This document shows, in pieces, positions 6,519 to 6,937 of a DNA stretch of 6,937 nt (positions are counted from its first letter, which is position 1; every line of letters starts with the position of its first letter). This DNA is from JBPCOB01 sp051000715 (lineage in GTDB: Bacteria; Actinomycetota; Actinomycetes; JALYNC01): NCBI GenBank assembly GCA_051000715.1, contig JBPCOB010000156.1:1-6937 (forward strand), given 5' to 3'. Made by a program: the position numbers and the translations under genes. The notes below the pieces were generated by a model. The model ran no database searches, had not been told where the DNA came from, and saw nothing but the letters and a program-made list of their open reading frames with translations.

Positions 6519-6937
6519 GTCTTCGCGCCGACAACGTGACCGTACGGCGCGGCACCCTGAGCCTGCTCGACGACGTCAGCCTCGAGGCGCCCGCCGGCGA
6601 ACTGCTCGCCGTCGTCGGGCCCTCCGGGGCGGGCAAGTCGACCCTGCTCGGCGTGCTCGGCGGGCTCATCGACCCGGATGCTGGCAGCGTCAGCCTCGAC
6701 GGGCGACCGGTCGACCCGGCCCGGATCGCGGTCGTGCTGCAGTCCTACGGGCTGGTGAGCGTGCTGACTGCAGCGGAGAACGTGGAGGTCGCCCTGCAGG
6801 CCGCGGGCTACGGCCGAGCGCGGGTGCGATCCGTAGCGGCGGAGGCTCTCGCCCTGGTCGGGTTGACGCGGCGCGCGGACAACCTCGTCGAGGAGCTCTC
6901 CGGCGGGGAACAGCAGCGGGTGGCGCTCGCCCGGGCG
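6515..6937 (+). CDS. Second ABC transporter ATP-binding protein (partial, C-terminus beyond window)
   Basis: This frame starts at GTG 6515, overlaps the previous stop as GTGA, and remains open for 141 codons to the window edge. Visible motifs are Walker A GPSGAGKST (35-43), Q-loop Q76 in VVLQSYG, and signature LSGGEQ (128-133) followed by QQRVALARA. Walker B, the catalytic glutamate and the switch histidine lie beyond the edge. It belongs to the same MacB/LolD-like group as its neighbour, but the two differ in sequence and this one begins almost directly with the domain. The A-loop position, where the neighbour has Y32, appears to be R11 or R12 with no aromatic nearby. GTG is supported by the GAGGA ribosome binding site and by a domain start only three residues later. 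It probably pairs with the upstream ATPase under the shared permease; a homodimer of its own cannot be excluded. Confidence 0.95.
   Translation, partial: MSLRADNVTVRRGTLSLLDDVSLEAPAGELLAVVGPSGAGKSTLLGVLGGLIDPDAGSVSLDGRPVDPARIAVVLQSYGLVSVLTAAENVEVALQAAGYGRARVRSVAAEALALVGLTRRADNLVEELSGGEQQRVALARA

Overview
The window is GC-rich throughout, with strong G/C preference at third codon positions, ATGA/GTGA stop-start overlaps and long antisense open frames. This points to an actinobacterium. Streptomycete or Micromonospora-type relatives would fit, but the sequence alone does not fix the genus.

Layout. (1) Positions 1-1029, minus strand: the first 343 codons of an FAD-dependent oxidoreductase of the amine-oxidase / UDP-galactopyranose-mutase-like group. 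The gene runs off the left edge. (2) Positions 1030-1322: a 293-bp divergent intergenic region with a local AT-rich stretch at about 1241-1270. It should hold the promoters for both directions, but no promoter can be assigned firmly. (3) Positions 1323-6937, plus strand: four tightly packed genes that look like one operon. They encode a single-pass membrane protein with a beta-propeller-like exterior (1323-2564), a 1020-residue duplicated FtsX/MacB-type ABC permease (2575-5637), an ABC ATPase with an unusual C-terminal tail (5634-6518), and a second ABC ATPase cut off by the right edge just after its signature motif (6515 onward).

How the genes fit together. The two ATPases are different proteins, and the permease already carries two FtsX halves. 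The simplest complex is one permease with a heterodimer of the two ATPases, placing it in the MacB/LolCDE/FtsX class of mechanotransmission ABC systems. The propeller-like protein is anchored in the same membrane and encoded first, so it is a candidate extracytoplasmic partner. Substrate and role are not visible. The oxidoreductase is divergent and need not be functionally linked.

The points most worth a second look are the AbrB-like tail on the first ATPase, the asymmetry between the two ATPases (the second seems to lack the A-loop aromatic), two close cysteine pairs in the permease's outer domains, and a five-codon mini-ORF bridging the propeller and permease genes with ATGA overlaps at both ends. 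I see no mobile element, CRISPR array, tRNA or rRNA. None of this amounts to a clearly new system; the operon looks like a lineage-typical but poorly characterised ABC system.
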